Shown: positions 1 to 14,956 of the stretch, one piece after another
How positions within the stretch are numbered: the first letter of the stretch is position 1
How the letters are laid out: each line of letters starts with the position of its first letter
Origin: Eleginops maclovinus
Lineage: Eukaryota; Chordata; Actinopteri; Perciformes; Eleginopidae
DNA: 64,000 nucleotides
Reading direction: 5' to 3'
Assembly (NCBI RefSeq): GCF_036324505.1
Contig: NC_086360.1
Coordinates: forward strand, 8,786,293-8,850,292
Program-made: the position numbers and the translations under genes
Notes under the pieces: generated by a model
The model's database searches: none
What the model saw: only the letters and a program-made list of their open reading frames with translations
What the model was told of the DNA's origin: nothing

Positions 1-104
<104 letters not shown>

Positions 105-1119
105 CACCTCTGAGGGGGCCTGCCAGTGGACCTTGGCAAAAGGCCGGCCCCATTAAAGAGTTGAGAGAGTGAGGTGTACTGGGGAGCACTCCCTCGTTAT
201 GAGACCCATATATTATATATAGTCTCTCTTTCATACTTATCCACTTCCTGTATATTCATATTTAGTGAAAATGTTAAATGTGTCCATAGTTTTGAAAACT
301 TTTAACTCCTGGTCAAGTTCATAATATTCTTTACTTATTCTTTGGTGAGATTGTTCCTGATTTAATTGAATGTGTTTACTTTACACAGAGATTAAATCAG
401 ATAATTAACTTTATTCATTTTTTTTATATAATCATAATGAAATAAACAAAGAATTCCACAAAAAATGCATGTCAAATGTTTTAGTGTATAAATTACAATT
501 TGTGGGATTTCTAAACATAAGTGTTTTTTTTATAAATGATATGTAACTTGAGTCTATTTCCGAAGCATGTTGGGATGTGACAGACCATTCTAAATGACCA
601 AATGACTTGCAGAAAAGCAAGAAAAATAACTTTACTACTCTTAGAGGATGACATTCAAATGAAAACATCTTGGTACAAAAAAACAAACTATTCCGGCCAA
701 AATCAGGACCAGGGTTACGAAACAAAGAGATATTTCTAAAACATTTAAACACTTGTCATGATGTGGCAATGAAGAAGGATTTCTCAGGAAACACTGTGGT
801 TTTATTCGAATAACTAAAACAAGACTGTTTTAGAACCTTAATTAAGTTATGGTTTAAATGTGTCTATCCTATCCTTTCCAGGGCATGAGTTTTGATGAGA
901 AAATGGAACAGCCTGTAAAGATACGATACGTAATACATGGGTGATGAGGCTCATGTGCTGGACTCAAAGTTCTTGTGTAATTTAAACATTTTTCTTTTTC
1001 TAAATATACATGCTTGTCTTGCTTGTTGTGCGCCACATGCAGCATTTCCTGTCCCTCCCCGGTTTGATGTCTTGTGGCGTCAGACGCGCACTCTTACACA
1101 AACACAGATGCAAACGTAT

Positions 1120-1240
1120 TGACTCAGACCGCCGCTAATCAAGGAGCCTTTGATTTTTCTCCCCACTCCGCTGCCCACTGCTCTGCCCTGCCGAGACCAA
1201 ACGCTGGGGCCGGAGGAATGGACAACCGCTAATTAAATTT
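1120..1240. promoter_or_regulatory. Candidate regulatory element with TCF/LEF-like site
   Basis: A CCTTTGAT core (1147-1154) matches the TCF/LEF consensus. It lies next to two copies of a CCGCTAAT motif, one at about 1131 and one near 1227, the second followed by TAAA as in homeodomain-type AATTAA sites. The block looks less degenerate than the surrounding sequence. Because znrf3 is a known Wnt-feedback gene, an intronic Wnt-responsive element is plausible, but this rests on motif matching only. Confidence 0.25.
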
Positions 1241-2442
1241 CCTCTACTTTCCTCTCCATCCCTCCCATGTTGTTTCTTTTACCGGTTTTGGGCTCTGGCC
1301 CTTTGTGATTCACAGGAAAATAAACACACTTTCCGGCCAGGGACAAAAATACCTCTTTTTAAGTGCTTCTTCTCCACCTAGTGTCTATACTAGGGTTTGG
1401 ATGAAAGTGACAGGAAGTCTTGGTTAAAGAATAATAAGTAATAACCATAGGGTTTATTAAATGAATTAATCTGTAGTGATTAGACCTACTGTGAGGCAAA
1501 AAGGGTTGAAAAAAAATCTATGTTTTCATTAGATGATAGCTCAAGAGAGGGAAATTGAATACGGTGGGAAAAAGTAAAGATAAGCAAAACACTACATTTA
1601 TACTTGCTGCAAGTCTCCTGGCACATAGTAGATCAAGTGTTTTTCAACCTTTTAAGATAGTCGAAGATAGCCTTAAACGAAAGCAATAGATCAAACTGGT
1701 ACAAAAGATGTAAGGCAGTCTGAGAGAGTTTTAAACAAAGCCTGTCTTATTTAAATATAAAGTACTTACTGATAAGATTTCAACCTGGAGTTTCAAATTT
1801 TCATTTTGGGTTTTAATGTCATGGACTGCAGTGGCAGCAGCCCTCCATCTGTTTCCTCGAATGATGCATTAAGGCACATCATTGAGTGTATGCAACAGGT
1901 TTTTGGTAGCACTCAGAGCAACATACAATTACCATAGTAACGAGCATAATTTGAAAGAAAATTTAGACTCAAAGTGTAAAAATATTCTACAAGTAGCGCA
2001 AGTGAACAGCGTGACCAAAACGCCAGCGGTTACACAACCTTTCCTAGATAGCTGTATTTAAAAAAAAGTAGATTTTTCCACCTTTCAAACTCTAGCACAG
2101 CTTCACCTGCTATTGACAGCCGACTGACAGATGGCTAAATGCATGTTGATTAACATTACTATACATTCAGACACTTTAACAACAAAGCGAACCCTGACTA
2201 AGGATTAACTGTCATTTCCTACTCTGACATTAACTACTACAAAGTTAAACGGCTACACAGCAGTATTTGCGGTACAGTTTAAACAGGATGCTAAGGTGTG
2301 AACATGCACTCTAATCCAAATGTTGTTTAGCTGAGGCATCTCTCTAAGCGGCCACCTTCTCTTCTTCCCTTAATTTGTTTTTTTTCCCTAATCTCTCTCT
2401 GCCTTGAAGCTGCTTTAGGAGACCATGTCCCTGCTTGTATGG

Positions 2443-2445
<3 letters not shown>

Positions 2446-2477
<32 letters not shown>
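2446..2477. repeat. (TC)n microsatellite
   Basis: This is a perfect TC/CT run of about 16 units in znrf3 intron 2. Confidence 0.95.
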
Positions 2478-2479
<2 letters not shown>

Positions 2480-3716
2480 CAAACAAGGCAGAGCAGGTCA
2501 GGACTCGGCACTATAACACCCATTTTGCCCTTTTTCTAGGTAAAACCTCTTACCTCCTGCTGTGCAGCCTTCCTGGCAGGGAGTCAGCATAGGAGACTGA
2601 ACTAACCTTCAGTTTTTTTGTTTCAGTCCAGCAGATGAACATGGGAAACAAGTATTGGAGAAGAAGCTGACAGATGTATACACGAAAGTGTTGTGACAGG
2701 ATTAACGTGGAGCAAAAGGATAAGCCCAATGGATAGCATCATTTTTATTCCATGGCTTCTTCCCTTCTGTAAAGCCTATAATTTGGCCTGGGATTTTGGT
2801 ATTTAATACTAATAGCTGCTAATGTAGCTTCAGTCTGGTAAACTCTACAACCTCAGATTTCTTTCCTTTTTTAAACTTGAAGTCAACAACCCAATGCTGC
2901 CTCAAGTGACATCACTTTCCATTGTAAAAATAAAGGACAATGCTTCTCAAAATGTCGAGAGATGGTTGACAGAAAAGCAGAAGAATAAAGATACTACCTT
3001 TCTTCTTTTCAAGACTAGGCACATTTGTTCTGTTTTTTTTTTTCTCCTCCTGACTAGATTTTACTTTTGCACTACAGGCCTCTTTAAAATATTCATCAAC
3101 ACTGCATGAAGGAATACTAACAGTCTTTGTTGAGCTGGCAAAAAGTGTGGTTCCACAATAATGGTGAACTGCTAGCTGAGTTTATCTCTTCAACGAACGC
3201 AGCAAGTACCTTTTCTCTTTGTTGTGTCCCAATAAAGATAACAGCAAGGCAGGATTTGAACAAAGTGTGGTTGTAAGATGGTGCAATATTAAAAAGGTGT
3301 GTTTATCATTCATCCGCGCCATATAACACCTCATTGTTTTCTTATCTCAACCAGTCATCTCTCTATTACAGTATCTTTGACACCAGAAATATACACCAAC
3401 TAGCAGATCATATACATGTTAACACCCCTATATGTATCTGAAAGCCAGTTACTTTACAAAAATCTATATTTTAATGACTTCTTATAAAGTAACACCAATA
3501 CTGACATCCACATGTCCCATTTCATTTTGGTCTCCAGTAAAACAAGTCCCTCCGTTTGTTTGGTCAGGTTCCAGAAACCTTGACATACCAAATCATAGTG
3601 TGTTGTGCTGCATCGCCAGGTGCACTCCCATTCCTGTTCCCTTTACTATCTTAATGCTTCTCTTTTTTTTTCTTCCATTACCTCACTGTCTCAGACCATG
3701 GGCAGCTCCAATGACT

Positions 3717-3959
<243 letters not shown>

Positions 3960-6385
3960 TGCGCTGGGCACAAATTTGCCTCGCTGGCGGAGCATAAAAG
4001 AAAGTTCAAACCACAAAGCAGGATGACATTTTCACCCCCGCTAACCCTCCAGTGGAGAAATCATCTGTAGTGGGAAGAGGCATCAGATTAGCCGTGCAGG
4101 GACCAGGGGGCTTCAGTTTCCAGCTTCCGTGCCAGGCTGTGGGCCCGAGCCTTAAACACAACATGGCCCTGACATACACAGCGGGCTGCGGGACACCAGG
4201 ATTCTCATGCACACAAGCACATTCCCCCACAAAGCAACAGGCTTAGACAGAGATGAAGAAAGCAAATACGGAGCTTTGGTTGACGTGGGTGGATGTCTGG
4301 TCCTATCTTTTTTTAAGATTTACTTTTTCCAAGGCTCATCTTTTGATCCACCGCCGGCCCAACCTTTCTGGGGGCAGTTTGACAGACAGGAGGGCTCTAG
4401 TTTGGCTGGTGTATGAATTCCAAATAACAATTGTGATTGAAAATAAACACAAGGGTGTGGTATAAAAAAACAACAAAGAAATAACTCTGACTTTCCTCTC
4501 ATTTCCTCTCCTCTCTTCTTCCCTCTTTCTCTATTTACTTCACTCACCCTCACTGTCTCTCCCTCCATCTCTCCCTCATTTTAAGTCCCCCGGGATCCTT
4601 TCTTCTCTCTTTAAATAGGGGCCTGAGCTGTGAAGTCTAATAATGGTCATTTGGCCTCCCATTGAAAGCTGGGTAATTCGGCCCAGGGACGGCTCACTTT
4701 GAGCCACATGACACAAGGAGCTTCCCAGTGACCATGGAAACGAGCGCAGTGGGATCCTGGGTCCCTTCAAGCGCCGTGAAACGTGGTGAAGCGGTGATTT
4801 AGGAGAGGGATTCTTTTTTTGGTGGGGGGAGTTTAGGTTTGGGATTGAAGTAGGAAGGTGGGTGAGGGTTCCAACACAGACTGAGGGGTGGAGAGAGCGA
4901 GAGAGACATAAAGAAACAGAGTGGGAGAGAGAGAGGCCCCATCCTGGTCAAACCTCTCCCGACACCCCGCCAAGATAATATCAGCAAGTTGAGGCGTACA
5001 CAAACATGAAAGGAAAGCCTAAGAGGCAGGCCCCTGAGTGCTCCATGCTTCATAAGCCCCCCCCCAGATGTTTTCTTCTTTCTTCCTGCTGCTCCTCCAC
5101 TTCTTTTTAGTTTTCTCTTTCTATCCCTCCCTCCGTGCTGTGGTATTTGTAGGCATTTGTTCACGGTGTGTGGGGCAAGGGGCAGGTGGAGAGAAAGCTA
5201 AAGAGTTAGCTTCTGCATTTTACCATACACACTGCTCTTTGCTTAGGTGGGTATTGCTTGTATTAGATTGTTTTCTTGATTTGTTAATACCTGTGATATT
5301 CAGTATAGTGTGTGGATGTGATGTGATGTGATCAGGTTTAATACCTTTGTGGGGCAGATCTCATCGAACCTTTTGAATGCTCCCTTGATTAAAAAAGGGG
5401 GGGGGGATGTTTTTTAAAACCTGTATATCTCACAAAACACATTTCAATGGCAGCGCAAAGGAGCAAATTTGTTTAATAAGGGAACTTTAGTAAAAGTGAA
5501 ATGAAAAATGATAATATCTGACTGGCAGAAAGCTAACTGTAGCATTGGACTATCATTACAGCTGCGAATGTCGCAGTGATTTGAACAACCCAAAATTGAC
5601 TTTCGATTTTTCACACTCAACTGAAAGGCCTTGCATTTTTAGCACAAGCACGGGGAAATTGCCTTATCAATATCCTGTATCTTTGTGCTCCACAATGAAA
5701 AGATGTCTATTAAAAACTCTCAGGGAAAAGAACAAGTCTTGTCTGTTTTGAACAAAAGCAGCCGTTGAGAATCAATCAACTTTGTGGCTTGACTGCAATT
5801 TAACAAAACACATTAGAGGCTGCAAAAGTGTAAAAACTACAGCAATGTTCTTACTGTTATCACGGCTCTTTGCTAGACTAAAGTCTTTGCAGAGAGTGAA
5901 GGAAAAAAGCATGAAAAAGTGAGAAGAGAGTGCTGAGTGACACGGTGAGTCATTCTGCAGTCTGCATTACAACACAAGCTGATCTGCCCATATTCTAGTT
6001 CTTCTTATTCAGAGTGAAAAACAGTTGATGAGCTAATGTGCACATGTATATGCACAACAAATACAACACTGATCAGACAGTAGAGCTGCCCATGAATGCC
6101 AACATGCTGTACTAGAAGAGGTCTGCAAACCATGCCAAAATGCAGCCAGTTCAATCCAGCATTGAAGCTTCTTTACAACAAGTTCTGCGGCTTAACACCT
6201 AAGTGGCATTGCTGTGGCCTCGAGACGACCTCGAGCAAACACCTGAGTGTGTAGGACAGCTAACCTGGCCGCAGGCTTGGAGCCAGTCGCCCGCAATATC
6301 ACACTCCTCTGTCTTTGCCATTTCTTTCTTTTAATGCAGGTCTCTCTCTTCTTCAGACGCATGCACACTTTCTATATCCCTGTCA

Positions 6386-6652
<267 letters not shown>

Positions 6653-9082
6653 CTCGCTGCAGCTCTGGCTGAGATGCCAGACACGGTTAGAGTCCAAAAG
6701 CCACTTAACACTAAGACGCAGCAGCTGTTTGCCCTGGTCTGCTGTCCCATAGTGCCAACTTGAGGGCCACGGTAGAAAAGGACACACAGACACACTCCTC
6801 TGCCATCTCGCATTGTTCCATGGCAACTGCGGTTTTAGGATTATGTAATTATGTGCGTCAAAGACAAATTATACAATTGTTATGGTTCTGGGCCTCTGGC
6901 TAAAACTTAAAAGTAGCAAGCTTTATTTCTGCGAGGACATGTCAATAAAGATGGTGAAAAACACTGTTGCTCAAGTTATTTTGAAGTGCTTTGTAGCGGC
7001 CGGTCGCTAGCCAGTTGCGCTCTGCTGCGATGAAATGTTGTCTTTGGCTGGTGTTTAAGGTGGAACTGATCGTGGTTCAGAGACGAGCTGGTCAAGGGCA
7101 GCGCCAGGCCACACACAACACGCACATACCAGGGAGGTTTGCATGCTATGCCAGCCAAGAGGCTTGCTTTACACAAGCTGAAAGGCTGTGTGGGAGGACG
7201 GGTCGCATTTTTCTGCTATGTGCGTACACAAAAAAAAAGTTGTACCAAGCAAGACACAAATCCCAGCCACCCACTTACCAGACACATTTGCTTTCGTCAT
7301 CTGCTTGAGAAGCCAAACCCCCCCCCCAACCATCTTCATTCCCTTTGTCCTCTTAACTCCCTCTGCTCTTTCTATCCACCACACCACGTCTCTGTGTTTC
7401 CTCCTGCAGTTGCCCAGGTCTAGTCATAAGAGGCCAAGAAGGATGAAAGGGAAAAAGTCTGCATGCTAAGACCCTGCAAGGCCATTGGACTGACACTGCA
7501 TGACTTGAAAGAAGAGATATCTCCCTGGCACATTGTCAAAGACCCTGACCGGCGTAGGCCTACCAATGAAAGCCTGTGGCATGATTTCATGTTCCAGAGT
7601 GGCTGCCAAAAATCGCAGTGCATGTGAGTGAAAGACCATGCAAAGAAGAAGGGAAGGAGGCCAGTTCTGAGAAAGTCAGGCAGTAGGGAGGAAGTGACCA
7701 CCAAAAATATGTGATTGACTGAAAGGAAGAAAAAAAGGGAGACTTCATAAGCTGAAACTATGGGAAAGAAACTTCTTACATCAAGGCACCTTGCAGTGTC
7801 GTCCTCATATGACACCATGAGTCAGACAAAGTCTGAAACCCAGTTAGCTAAAGGAGGAACTAATATGCTCATGGTTTTGGGGGAAGGGCTACTTCTGTGG
7901 CACAGAGAAGTCAGGGCTTTACAGCCCAGCAGCTCTCACAGGAACCAGACAGAAAGTGCAGGAAAAAACTGTGTACATATACTGTATGTAACACACCAGC
8001 ACTTTGGTGATGTTTGCAGATGGACTTCACAGGCTGGCATGACCAATCTCTGTTCCTCCTATACTGCATATTTCAGAGCATCTCACAGTAAGAGCAGCTT
8101 GAACTTGAGTCACTAAGCTGAATCATTTAGTAAGGAATAGATCGCATTCATAATGGGTTGAGATAAACGACTTTAAAAAGAATGACCTGTGTGAAATTCC
8201 TTTAAACTTAAACCAGAAAGATTTGAAAGACAAAATACTATAGAAGCACACATTTAAGCCTGCATTAAAAGCTGGGTGCTGAGCCTAACTTTATATTGGC
8301 AAAATATAATAGTTAATAAGTTAGAGGAAGAGCCAAATGAACTTAGACTTCAATTCTACACTAAATCTTCCTAATGTGAAAAGTCTACTTCCTTTGACAT
8401 GGAGAGCTTGTCTCTTTTTGTCCATCAACGTTTATTCAATCATGATTTGCTCTAAAAGCCATCTTTGCATGATAGAATGTCAGAATTGGAAAATGTACAT
8501 AAAAAGGTATAGGCACTGGTACTAAAACTGGTTATAAAAGAGGAGGGAATGCCCGGCGCTAAGTGTTGACCAGCACTGAGGCACAGCTGGGTGCCTTGTG
8601 TTCCCAGACAATTATATTTAGACATGAATTGGCATAAACAACATTTTACTCATCTACAATTCCATTTTGTCAGTTCAATGGGATCCTGTAATTGAATGGA
8701 ATCTAAATTGACCAGACAAGACCCCAACACTGTTGGTGGCAAAGTGGCAGCAAAGTGGAGTGGGATCTTGGGTTCAGTCTGGGGCCAGTCGGGTAGGGCG
8801 GGAGGGGGGCGTGGGCTTCCGAGCATGAGGCCAGACCAGGCGGGTGAGTGTGTAAGAGTGGGCATAGTATCCGGACTAGGGCAGGGCATGGTGGCTTGGC
8901 TGGCTGGGCAGATTCGCAGACTGGCAGGGGGTAAACATTGCACTGTCTGGCCTGGCAAAAGCAATGGTGCCAACGCAAAGCACCCAGCTGTGTTCGGGCC
9001 CCAAGGCGAGGGTCTGTCAAGATGCAACAATGGGTTTTCCCTCCTCTAATTAAAGTTCTGGCTGAATAAACGTAGGAAACAG

Positions 9083-9150
9083 ATTGGTCTAGAGGTTAGG
9101 GAGGCTGGCAGAAGGCCAAAGGGTCAAGGTTCCCAATACCCTCACTACAG
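9083..9150 (+). repeat. Possible tRNA-derived SINE remnant
   Basis: The stretch reads TGGTCTAGAGGTTAGGGAGG followed about 30 bp later by AGGTTCCCAATACCC. This resembles a pol III A box and a decayed B box (consensus GGTTCGAATCC) at tRNA-like spacing, as in fish tRNA-derived SINEs. A second A-box-like stretch lies near 9262-9295. No clear poly-A tail or target-site duplication was seen, so the call is weak. Confidence 0.35.
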
Positions 9151-11098
9151 AGTCATTTAGCAAAACATAAAACCCAGAAAGTATAAAAATGGCCAGCTCA
9201 TTAGCGCTGTGCTTTGACTGTTTCCAATGAGTGGAAGGTGTGTGTGGTTTCTGGTAACAGGCTGTCCTCGTGGCTTCATTGGCTAAGGCACATGCCAAGT
9301 AGTGATAGGACTTTCGATTTTATGGATACCAATGCCATCATTGATTCTCCTTATATGTCTGATTCTTTACCTTATCCATTCATGATCAATATTCTGTGTT
9401 GAAAAAAAGTAAGGCAGTTTGCCTAATATCATTTATACATGAAAATGAATTATAATAATAATAATAATTAACTGATATTACAGACCTGCACGGTTGTCAC
9501 TGAGTGAATGTTCTTCCTCTCTGCCATGACTCTTTTGTGTTGCAAGTTTCAATCAGATTTGTTGTAGGGTTTCCATCATGATGCATGTCAGAAAAAACAC
9601 CGGCATCAATAAGAGAACTTGATAACCACAGAGGCATCTTGGAAACAGCCATGTCAAAAGGTCCAACTCATCTCTGCAAGCTATGCGACTGTCCTTATTC
9701 TTCCTGGTGCCTTGATTACCCACAATTCCAAAAATACTTTGCATATCTGCCTCTGGAGCAACAAAGGCTTAATATTGTTTTTTTTCTACATAGCCATTAG
9801 AACTCCCCAAAGACCTATAAACAAAGTTTGTGCTGTAGTTCTTCTTTAAACATTTTACCTGGAGAAATCGGACTCAACCCATTTAGGGTCCAAACCTCCT
9901 TCAGGAATATTGTTCCCATGACAATTGGAGTAGTGGTAAGCAGTAAGCAATGCGTTTAACCAGTTACAGCTCCTTTGGTTTCTCTTTGGAACTGTAAACT
10001 GCTCCTTAAACATGGATGCATCCCCTCATTGATGAACATTTAGTAGTGAGTTAAGCCACCCATGACAATGAAACATTCTTAGCTACAGTTGAGGAGGAGT
10101 TTGAGTGCTGAGCATTAGGTATGTTTTCGGGACTCGGCATACGTATGCATCAGCTAGGTAGCAGCAACCATCCCCAAGGAAAGTACACCATTAGCATGTC
10201 TATACGGCACAAGGGCTCCTTAAATTATGAATGGCTGCTCTCTTTCTGTCACTGGGCATGCACAAGATAAATGAGACTATAGCCAACCCCCCCTCATCCT
10301 CTCGGGAATGTTGGTACATTCCATTAAGAGGAACACTTAATTAAAGCATGATAAAATACCACTCGGAGACTCCAGAGGGGTCTGGGAGAACTGGAAAAGG
10401 GAGGGAGGATGGGGACAGGGGGGCGGTGAGAGACAAGGGAGGGATTCACTTCCACCCTCATTTCCCAGCAATAGAATGTTAGACACAACCTACAACTAAA
10501 TCATCCTCCTGTGACAACAAACGATCAAAGATACAAAAGCGCAATTGTAGCAAAATCACCATGATTCCTGTAAGGTGACAAAAATCTCCTGTCCCAACAT
10601 TCAATACACCTGAATGAGTTGTTCTGTCGGTCCTTACTTTATAAGATTGAGTTTTCGGGCAGAAATTAAACCAATTATTTGTATTTCTGAGTACTCATAT
10701 CCAAATTGGCTGTAGATATAGCTATAAAACTATATTTTTAGTCACCTTGAATTTATACTCCAAATATAAGACATCTTTCAAGTTTCTATGAACAAAGCAG
10801 TACTCCGCAATTTAAATCATAGCATTAATATCATAAATATCGTCTATACTTAAGCAATTCATCACATTAAAGTGTCAAAATGACTCACTGCAGTATGTTT
10901 ATAACAAAACAAAGATGGGTTTTCATTGCATTGCATGACCCAACTCACACACAGTGACACTCTATTCATCATGCTGCATGTAAATGGCAATGTGTGTTTT
11001 AGAGTCTGGTGCCTATCCTGTTGTGAGAAAATACTGTACTGTGCTTTTATCGGAAAATTCATTCATGAAAATAAGTAGCAAATTAAACTGTTCTTTAC

Positions 11099-11221
11099 CT
11101 TTCCCAGTACGGTGAGACAACTGGGGTCAAGCTCTGGTTGCTCCAGCTTCACCACTCCGACCCAGCCATACTCATATAGGTCCTCCTCATCATTATTATT
11201 ACATAGTCCCAAAGGATGCAT
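11099..11221 (-). CDS. znrf3: ZNRF3 coding exon 2 (E3 ubiquitin-protein ligase, ectodomain)
   Basis: This exon encodes 41 residues beginning [20 protein letters not shown] and ending CLTVLGK. That is nearly identical to the vertebrate ZNRF3 ectodomain segment that follows the EGEIVQ of exon 1. It is flanked by a consensus acceptor (CTTTCAG on the sense strand, just above 11221) and donor (GTAAAG, just below 11099), and both boundaries are phase 0, so it joins exon 1 in frame. ZNRF3 is a single-pass membrane RING ligase. Its protease-associated-like ectodomain contacts R-spondin/LGR and Frizzled, and it ubiquitinates Frizzled to dampen Wnt signalling. The transmembrane and RING exons are outside the window. 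The first codon of the exon is itself ATG, which could serve transcripts that start downstream of exon 1. Confidence 0.96.
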
Positions 11222-14200
11222 CTGAAAGAAGACAGAAGTTGGATATAAGTATTTATATCAAAACAGTAATGTGGATGCAAGAAAAACTGTCTGAAGGTTT
11301 TAAAAAAGACATGTCACATAAATCACATTGAAACATAGAATTTTGAGTCTCGGGATACTTAACGCAGAGAAACTAAAAAGTAGCATGTGCAGGGTTTCAA
11401 GAGAACATGAAAAGCTGCCTCACACGATGCATCATGTCAGAGGGTCCTGGCATCAGCAGATTATAGATTTGCTCCCCCTCGTTTGAGGCAGTGCAACAAT
11501 TTATAATCCACTTGTCACCTATTTTCTATAATGAAAACTAAGAGCTTAAGAGCATTAGACATCTGAAGTATTCGCTGTGTGCGGCACAATCTTGAAGGAT
11601 CCAAACATTCAGTACAGCGTTCCAACAAAACCTTTCAAAGAATAGATACAGATAAGCAAAACTGGAATTTATGTGCTTTCATGGATCTGCTGATGGTACA
11701 CAATTTCACAGAGTTTCTACTTAAGGAAAGGTACGTTTAGTCCACTCCTTAAATGATTAATGGTGCTGCCATTTCCATTGTGTTGGAGCACACATGCACA
11801 ATTACTGGATACATTCTTGTAATGTATTGCTGATGTTTCCAACCGAGGCACACTAAGTCTGATTAGTGTCCATCAGACTATCTCGAGGTGTCCTCTCATT
11901 ACACTTAAGGCCACTAAATTGGCCCAGTTGTCTATGCCAAAAAGCTCTGCCGTGCAAGACGATTTAAGCTAAAGCATGGCATTCACTGGGCCTTTAAAAG
12001 AGAAAGGTGGTAGCCTCCTTCATTAGAAACTAACAGAAAGATGTATCTTAAAGCGTGAATGTTACTGTACTGTCTTGACTGGGGATAGAAGGGACAGATG
12101 GTCGAGAGTAGCGACAGGTTGACACATTGACAACTTAAAAAACAGCCCAAACTGTTGCATATTTTGACATCAAATTGCTATTGCTATCATCAACGCAAAC
12201 AATCTTAGAAGGCAATCATTTCAACTGAGCATTGCAATAAAAAGCGTGAAACATACAAACACAAAACCAAACAGGAAATGATAGCAAAAAGTCATGAACT
12301 GCACCTGTCGGCTACTCCTCAAATCCTGCATCCATTCCCAACCCTGGCAACAGTGCAAAGACCAGCTCCTGTATTAGCGTTAGAACTGGGTTTAACTGAC
12401 CTGTAGGCCACTTATCCTATTAACCCAATGACCACCACACCCCAATCAGCCAGCACTGTGGCGCCAAGCCCTTGGACACTCCGGCCCCCCGGGGCCATTG
12501 CTGATGACCCAAGATACCCTTCTCCCTCTGGTGACCCCTGACCTTTGAACCCCACTTCATCACGTTGGGAGCAGGTTAGTCGTGCAGCAGGTCAATTGAA
12601 GAGATATTCAGAAGGTGACTGGTCACTTCAGTGCCATAAGGCAGAGGGGTCAAGCCACTGACCTGAAGGGGTTTTTGGGGAGGACTAAGCTAAGAGTAAG
12701 GGGGTCAAATGCAAATCAGGTTGACTATGGCGAAGGAATGTTGATAACGTGTGCCAGAAAGGAGATCTACAGTGTAGCATCTTTTATTTCTGAATTACGG
12801 ATGAAACCTGATGAAGAGACTGACATAAGTTTGAATAGCTGAGAAACGGGAACATACATTGGACAAATCACAAGCCTCACTATTTTAAGATCCTTTAAGT
12901 CCAAGGATGTTGTTGCGGCATAATGTACACTTCGCACATACACTGTTTCTTAAATTCTTCATGGCATCTTTATAAAAGAATCATCCTACATGCTTGACCC
13001 ATCCTAACCCTTACCCATCCTTTGGTGATAAACATAAAAGATTCGGCTCCATTTTTTATTCGCAACCCATTGGCTATATTTCATGAGATTAGTGAGCATT
13101 TTGTTTCTTTTTCTCTTGCCAACTTAGGTAAGCGAAGAGTTCTCTGGATGGATGTCTGGAAGATAGATACTAACCTAGGGCTGGCAGGAGCAGCGAGGCA
13201 GTACAGGTATACATTACAAACACATATGGTATGATAATTTCAGAGCGCACTCTCCTTCTCTGCCTTTGGTGAACGCCAAAATTGAAGAGGAAGACAAAGA
13301 TAAAAGAGCATAACCTAGTCAGGTTTCCATTCGTGCGTATCCAGACCTGCACCTCCCACAAACCCTAACAATCCTCTGATGCATACTGCACATCCAAGTC
13401 AACTGAGGTTACATTTTTTAATTTCATAGATATGCAATGAGCTTTTGTAGAGGAAGCAGAAAGAGTCAGAGTAGGAGGGGATCTTAAAAGATCTGTGTCT
13501 ACTTCAATCTAAAAGCAGGTGGACGAAGTGGAGTGCTATTTGATGTGTGATTATGACCAATCTTTCATGCTTGTCCAACAGCCTGGATGGCTGCCCCATC
13601 TGCACCCATAGGTCCTGAACACTGGGCCATTGTGCGGGGGGCTCTTGCACTCCAAATGGGGCAGTGTTGTTGTTGTGGACCGTGTTGTTATTTTAGTGGC
13701 TGACCATTGCACCATTATATCTACCACAGTGATTTTTCTTTTTTGTCAGATGTTGATGTAGGCGCTGATGGATGTGGTGATAAGGAGCAGAAAGGAAAAG
13801 CAGCTTGGTTCGGATGAGAGACAGTGCTCTGGTGAAGTGGGTCACACAGCCACTGGCCGAGCACACAAAAGAGTAACGAGCACATATGCAAACGTGCCTT
13901 CACACACAAACACACACAGGAAAATGACAGAGACTGTCCCCTCTTGTGTTCCAACTGCTAGCTTTCCCTACAAGGCCCCAAATCACACAAGCTCAGCCCA
14001 CTGGAAACACCCCGTTGCTCCACTTAGCTCCGCTTCTCTGTACCCAGGGTTCTGGGTGAAGGGCATCCAGCGCCCCTCAAGTGCCACAAGGGGGCGTCTC
14101 TTGTTCTGCCCTTCCAGCCGTGCTGTGGGGAAGGCAGCCTTTCACATGAATATCCCGTTACAGAGTCCACACTTTCAATGAAATCCTGGCAGGGATTTAA

Positions 14201-14931
14201 CTCCACCTGTCACTTACGTTGGCCACTCCTCCTGCACACCCTCACCATCTTTCTGCAACTCCACCTGTAGAGATGGTTCTTGCTCACATGGGATGCTTTG
14301 TCAAACAATCTTCTAAGTTGTTATAATATGTAATGCATCATGTTGCTATCATTTACAGGGACATCTTCTGTTTCAGTGCAATTTCAAAGTTTAGTGTATA
14401 ATATGTTTACTTACTCTATTGCAATACGTTTTGTTTGTCATTCAGTTTTACATGGCTTTAATATTAATATGTTTCTTATGAACCTTCATACTAGTACAAA
14501 AGGTCACTGCACATGATAACTTAAAATAGAACTTGACATAGTAGATAAAACCGTTAAATTACATTTAGCTGAAAGAAAATCCATAAATCACAAAACCTTC
14601 TTTCAACTCTGTCACTTCCAGTCCTTTTTTTTATGGTTGTCCTGTACGAACAAGGGACCTGATAACAGTTGGTAATGGGATCAAAACAGGGCCTTACTTC
14701 TAAAAAACTTCAACCACCCCCAACCCCCTGCTGCCCCCACCAAGCTCTCAAAGGAAATCAAAATGCAAGTCACACCATCCAACGCCATTCTTCTCCGTCT
14801 GTCTGTGACACAATTCGCTGAGCCTTTGATCATACAACAACCACTTCTTCTGCCTCCCCCCCTCCCCTTTTTCCTCTCTCACACACTCTAAATTATTGGT
14901 GGCCCTGGTTACAGACTCCCATTACCCCCCC

Positions 14932-14956
14932 CACACACACACACACACACACACAC
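14932..14956. repeat. Short (CA)n microsatellite
   Basis: This is a CA run of about 12 units, preceded by a poly-C run. Confidence 0.9.

Noticed and set aside
8650..9049. Overlapping open frames of 105-126 residues on both strands
   Set aside because: There is no family resemblance. The GC-rich block is more likely non-coding, perhaps regulatory.
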